NCBI GenBank assembly: GCA_905215945.1
Contig: CAJMRZ010000016.1
Location: 1-15,957, forward strand
Direction: 5' to 3'
Length of the DNA: 15,957 nt
From: an uncultured bacterium
GTDB taxonomy: Bacteria > Actinomycetota > Coriobacteriia > Coriobacteriales > Coriobacteriaceae
Part shown: one piece after another, positions 13,422-15,957 of the stretch
Numbering within the stretch: position 1 is the stretch's first letter
How the letters are laid out: the number at the start of each line of letters is the position of its first letter
Position numbers and translations under genes: made by a program
The notes under the pieces: generated by a model
Told to the model about the DNA's origin: nothing
Seen by the model: only the letters and a program-made list of their open reading frames with translations
Database searches by the model: none

Positions 13422-14463
13422 CTTGGTTCGACGTGGCTCGCATCCGCGACTTTCGGTGATCCTTGTGGTAGAAGGTTCGCCCAGCTATGCGATGCGTGCG
13501 CTCGAGAGTATCCAGAACCAAGACCTCTACGATTTGCAGATTGTCGTTGTCTGCCGCGATGCTGCGCCCGGTGTGCGCCATTCGCTTCAAGTTGCTGCCG
13601 ATAGGGACATACATATTGATTTGATTGACGTCGAGGACGCGAAGCGCGGTGCTTGTCTTCGTGCCGGTTTTGCTGCCTCGCGTGGCTCTCAAATCATCGC
13701 TATGAACGCCGATGAGTGGTTTGCTCCGCAGTCCCTTTCCAAGATGGTCGATATCGCGTGCGATTCAGCGGCAGACATAGTGTTCCCCACGGTGTCGCTC
13801 GACCGCTATGATGCACATCGAGAGCGCCATTCGCGCGTCTTGGATACTACTCATATTTCCATTGATAGCAAATCTTCGATGGCGGCCGGGCTGCCTCAGT
13901 TGATTTTAGGCGGCCTAGTCGTTCAGACCTCTGGCGTGATGTACAGCCGCTCGCTGTTTGAGGCATGCCTTTTGTGCGACAAGGTGTTTCGCACAGTTGG
14001 GTTTATGGCATGTGCGCTCTCGCAGGCACGATGCGTGTCCGGCTGCGGCGATGCTTGTTTCCACGCGGCGGCACCTAAGCTTACAGATGCCTTTGATCCC
14101 ACCATGTATGCCAAGGTATCCGATGATACCCGAGCGCTCGACGAGCTTGCGGACTCACTCTCGGAAGCAGATAGCGGTGGTCGGCTCAAGCTGGCAAGCC
14201 AGAAGTTCTACTTTGCCGGACTGGTCGCCTGCATCGAGAATTTGTGTCTGAGCCCGCATGGGGTGTCGTCAATCGAGCGTTCCGCCCGCATGCGTGATAT
14301 GCTCGAGACGCCTCGAACCCGTCAGATGGTCGCCGCGCTCAAGGATAACCATCGGGGACTCGGTCTGTTGTTTGGGCCGATCGCCAGCGCCAAGCCCGCG
14401 CGCTGCGTGATGTGTACGCATCTGGCAGCTTTTCTTAACCGGACGGGCGTAAAAACCGCCTAA
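13414..14463 (+). CDS. Divergent family 2 glycosyltransferase
   Basis: The first 105 or so residues of this 349-residue protein follow the GT-A (family 2) pattern. LSVILVVEGSPSYAMRALESIQNQ (13-36) is followed by LQIVVVCRDA (41-50) and RGACLRAGFAASRGSQIIAMNADEWF (78-103). The last segment corresponds to the family's metal-binding region, but the usual D-x-D-D reads N98-A-D100-E101. The C-terminal 200 residues have several cysteines and no domain I recognise. No membrane segment is obvious. Two starts compete. ATG 13414 sits directly on the GAGAGG (13408-13413), too close for normal spacing, while TTG 13423 has ideal spacing. The substrate is unknown, and cell-wall or surface polysaccharide work is only a guess. 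The gene stands alone between truA and argR. Confidence 0.65.
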   Translation: MDNLVRRGSHPRLSVILVVEGSPSYAMRALESIQNQDLYDLQIVVVCRDAAPGVRHSLQVAADRDIHIDLIDVEDAKRGACLRAGFAASRGSQIIAMNADEWFAPQSLSKMVDIACDSAADIVFPTVSLDRYDAHRERHSRVLDTTHISIDSKSSMAAGLPQLILGGLVVQTSGVMYSRSLFEACLLCDKVFRTVGFMACALSQARCVSGCGDACFHAAAPKLTDAFDPTMYAKVSDDTRALDELADSLSEADSGGRLKLASQKFYFAGLVACIENLCLSPHGVSSIERSARMRDMLETPRTRQMVAALKDNHRGLGLLFGPIASAKPARCVMCTHLAAFLNRTGVKTA

Positions 14464-14469
14464 ACGGCT

Positions 14470-14507
14470 CATTTCGAAACAAATTTGCATAGAATTGTTT
14501 CGAAATG
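14470..14507. promoter_or_regulatory. 13-base perfect inverted repeat with two TTTCGAAA palindromes
   Basis: CATTTCGAAACAA (14470-14482) and TTGTTTCGAAATG (14495-14507) are perfect inverted copies with a 12-base AT-rich spacer. Each arm contains the 8-base palindrome TTTCGAAA, at 14472-14479 and 14498-14505, with starts 26 bases apart. It begins 6 bases after the glycosyltransferase stop. It could be a terminator stem, but no T-run follows. A two-site operator is an alternative. Confidence 0.6.
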
Positions 14508-14547
14508 CGTTCTTATACACAAAAGCCTTCAAATAGCGTTAAACTAT

Positions 14548-14562
14548 TCAATCACTGATTGA
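14548..14562. promoter_or_regulatory. 15-base palindrome in the argR leader, possible operator
   Basis: TCAATCA-C-TGATTGA is a perfect 7-base dyad around a single base, 33 bases before the argR ATG. A possible -10 (TAAACT, 14540-14545) lies just upstream, which would place the palindrome over the transcription start. That is a classic place for a repressor site. It does not match the E. coli ARG box (TGAAT-N4-ATTCA) closely, so autoregulation by ArgR is only a possibility. Confidence 0.45.
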
Positions 14563-14595
14563 TTGTCTCCGCCATCTTTTGGAGAGAGGGTTTGT

Positions 14596-15030
14596 ATGGC
14601 TAAAAAACGCAATGGGCGCCAGGATGCCATTAGAGATATTGTGCGCAATAAGGACGTCCGCACGCAGCGCGTGCTGGTCGATGAGCTCCGCGCTATGGGC
14701 TTTGATTGCACGCAGGCGACTGTCTCTCGCGATATTGCCGATATGGGGCTGCGTAAGCTCCCTGAGGGCATCTATGTTCTGGCAGAGGACCTGCACCTGC
14801 AGCGTATGGTTTCCGAGCTCGTAACGGGCGTTCTGCGCACCGATAATCTGGTTATGATTAAGGCTCAGCCTGGCACGGCTTCCGGCATCGCCGCCGTTGA
14901 TGCGGCAGAGCTGCCCGATGTGCTTGGCTCGCTTGCCGGCAACGATACGATTTTGGTTATTGCCCAGACGGCCGAGGACGGAGAGCGTCTTGAGGCGCTG
15001 ATCAATAAGCTGAGCAATTCTCGCAAGTAG
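14596..15030 (+). CDS. argR: Arginine repressor ArgR
   Basis: The 144-residue product has the two ArgR domains. The winged-helix N-terminus has the recognition helix QATVSRDIADMGLRK (40-54). The C-terminal hexamerisation and arginine-binding domain carries GTASGIAAVDAAEL (93-106) and GSLAGNDTILVI (111-122). E. coli has GTIAGDDT there, with two aspartates that contact arginine; here the first is N116 and the second D117 is kept. ATG at 14596 has a strong site, GGAGAGAGGG (14581-14590). An upstream in-frame TTG (14563) is less likely. ArgR usually represses arginine synthesis genes when arginine is plentiful; none of these are in the window. Confidence 0.93.
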   Translation: MAKKRNGRQDAIRDIVRNKDVRTQRVLVDELRAMGFDCTQATVSRDIADMGLRKLPEGIYVLAEDLHLQRMVSELVTGVLRTDNLVMIKAQPGTASGIAAVDAAELPDVLGSLAGNDTILVIAQTAEDGERLEALINKLSNSRK

Positions 15031-15081
15031 GCGTGCGGGTCGTGCGCTCGGCACCGTGCGCGCTGACATAGTGGCTTGTAA

Positions 15082-15116
15082 GGGGTATCGACGTTGGTCG
15101 GTGCCCCCCCCTTTTT
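15082..15116 (+). terminator. Probable terminator of argR
   Basis: GGGGTATCGAC (15082-15092) pairs with GTCGGTGCCCC (15097-15107) in 11 pairs, two of them G-U, around GTTG. A run of eight C's begins within the stem and ends in five T's (15112-15116), so four unpaired C's separate stem and T-run unless the helix slips. It is about 50 bases after argR. A terminator is the natural reading, though its geometry is imperfect. Confidence 0.6.
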
Positions 15117-15160
15117 GTCTGCCGGTATAAAGACCGCCCATCAGGTCGCATTAAACTAAA

Positions 15161-15199
15161 AAGGCCCCCGAGCAGTTTAATAAGCTGCTCGGGGGCCTT
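15161..15199 (-). terminator. Strong terminator of the penicillin-binding protein gene
   Basis: AAGGCCCCCGAGCAG (15161-15175) and CTGCTCGGGGGCCTT (15185-15199) form a perfect 15-pair stem with a 9-base loop. Read on the minus strand, the stem ends in TTTTT (15161 leftward to 15157), giving a standard intrinsic terminator 22 bases after the leftward gene's stop. On the plus strand there is only a short T-run, but it may also stop read-through from argR. Confidence 0.88.
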
Positions 15200-15221
15200 G
15201 TTGCTTATGGCAGGATGATTT

Positions 15222-15957
15222 CTAGCCGACCGTATCGTCAGGCGTGGGCGAGGGGTCGGGAGTGGGTGTAGGCGTAGGCGTAGGCGTGCCGCCATCGCCG
15301 CCGGTCGAACCACCAGTGGAGCCGCCCGTCGAGCCACCGGTCGTACCGGTGCCGCCGGTGGTGTCGCCGCCCGTGGTCTCGGTGGTCGTGGTCGTCGTGG
15401 TAGTCGTTGTGGTGGTTTCCTCTTCGTCCTCGTTCTCGTCCTTGTCGTCGTTCTCCGTCTTCTTGGAGTTGTTGGTGCCGTAGAACTTCCAGACGCTGTT
15501 GTTCTTGTAGGTGGGCGCCGTTCCGGTCGCAAACTCCTCGCGCTCGGTACCGGTCAGAACGGTGTTCATAAACCGCTTAAAGACAGGCAGGTTGGTGCTG
15601 TCGCCCAGCAGGTCTGTGCCGTATTTTTGAATGGGGATCTCGCCCGCGGAATAGCCGGTCCACAGGGCGCACGCCAGCTGCGGGGTATAGCCGCAGAACC
15701 ACAGGTTGGTGGTGTTGTCGGTGGTGCCCGTCTTGCCGGCATAGGGCTGGTTGACGCTCAGCGCGCCGGCGGCACCCGTGCCGCTGCCCTGCATGACGCC
15801 GGATAGAACGTCGGTAACCGCGGCAGCCTCGCCTTCGGTGAGCACCTGCGTGGGATTGTCGGTGTGCTGGTACAGAACCGAGCCGGTACGCGAGTCGATC
15901 TCGGTGATGGCGATCGGCTGGCGATAGTAACCGCCGTTGGCAAACGTGGCATAGGCC
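15222..15957 (-). CDS. Class A penicillin-binding protein, C-terminal part (runs out of the window)
   Basis: The minus-strand frame is open from the window edge and encodes the last 244 or so residues, ending at TAG 15224-15222. It reads AYATFANGGYYRQPIAITEI, then the transpeptidase motif K-T-G-T-T (in PYAGKTGTTDNTTNLWFCGY), which forms part of the penicillin-binding active site. The sequence around it matches class A enzymes, which both polymerise and cross-link peptidoglycan. The SxxK and SxN motifs and the glycosyltransferase domain lie outside the window. After the catalytic domain comes a charged acidic stretch, twelve threonines in a row, Gly-Gly-Ser-Thr repeats and a Thr-Pro repeat ending in DDTVG. 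The tail is presumably outside the cell, in the wall. Confidence 0.85.
   Translation of the reverse strand, partial: AYATFANGGYYRQPIAITEIDSRTGSVLYQHTDNPTQVLTEGEAAAVTDVLSGVMQGSGTGAAGALSVNQPYAGKTGTTDNTTNLWFCGYTPQLACALWTGYSAGEIPIQKYGTDLLGDSTNLPVFKRFMNTVLTGTEREEFATGTAPTYKNNSVWKFYGTNNSKKTENDDKDENEDEEETTTTTTTTTTTTETTGGDTTGGTGTTGGSTGGSTGGSTGGDGGTPTPTPTPTPDPSPTPDDTVG
15225..15435 (-). repeat. Low-complexity coding repeats in the PBP tail
   Basis: The region encodes an EDEEE run, T12, ETTGGDTTGG, GTTGG(STGG)n and a (TP)n stretch. The DNA shows near-tandem GGCGTA units (15269-15286) and repeated Thr codons. The threonines use four different codons (ACC, ACA, ACG, ACT), so the repeat is not a simple triplet expansion and looks maintained at protein level. 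It is nonetheless likely to vary in length between strains. Confidence 0.75.

Noticed and set aside
14470..14507. Inverted repeat considered as insertion-sequence ends
   Set aside because: The arms enclose only 12 bases, there is no transposase, and no duplicated target site is visible.
15241..15435. Tandem repeats considered as a CRISPR array or minisatellite
   Set aside because: The repeats are short, lack regular spacers and encode the in-frame tail of the penicillin-binding protein.

Overview
This 15.96 kb window comes from a high-GC bacterial chromosome. It looks like a Gram-positive anaerobe of the actinobacterial class Coriobacteriia, and a Collinsella-like genome is the best guess. 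The reasons are the GC-rich coding with C/G-ending codons, the zinc-type S14, the Gram-positive gene order secY-adk-map-infA-rpmJ-rpsM-rpsK-rpsD-rpoA-rplQ-truA, the selenium-dependent molybdenum hydroxylase accessory genes typical of gut anaerobes, and a class A penicillin-binding protein with a long Thr/Gly/Pro tail. The genus is inferred from gene content, not from a database match.

Region 1 (1-2238) is an accessory module for selenium-dependent molybdenum hydroxylases. A P-loop protein of the YqeC type runs leftward out of the window. From the same short intergenic region a YqeB-type Rossmann protein and a full-length XdhC/CoxI-type protein run rightward as a two-gene operon. Together they probably mature a molybdenum hydroxylase encoded outside the window.

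Region 2 (2239-2549) is a gene-free stretch. It holds a long, nearly perfect hairpin (terminator or mobile palindrome), a candidate promoter and the leader of the ribosomal operon. rplX and rplN, the usual neighbours of rplE, are not upstream, so the spc ribosomal cluster starts here at rplE.

Region 3 (2550-12401) is the spc-alpha ribosomal and transcription cluster, all on the plus strand: rplE, rpsN, rpsH, rplF, rplR, rpsE, rpmD, rplO, secY, adk, map, infA, rpmJ, rpsM, rpsK, rpsD, rpoA, rplQ. It ends in a strong UUCG-loop terminator. Many genes are tightly packed or overlap, but several wider gaps carry stable hairpins. A probable internal promoter lies between map and infA. A tiny, apparently frameshifted ORF resembling the start of L30 lies between rpsE and rpmD.

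Region 4 (12402-15030) holds truA, a divergent family 2 glycosyltransferase and argR. The glycosyltransferase and argR are separated by an AT-rich region with two striking palindromic elements. Region 5 (15031-15957) has convergent terminators and the C-terminal part of a leftward class A penicillin-binding protein whose extracellular tail is highly repetitive.

No tRNA, rRNA, CRISPR array, transposase or phage gene was seen. Most of the window is conserved housekeeping. The points worth a second look are the break in the ribosomal operon, the rpsE-rpmD mini-ORF, the intergenic hairpins, the palindromes before argR and the atypical glycosyltransferase. I did not find a convincing new biological system.
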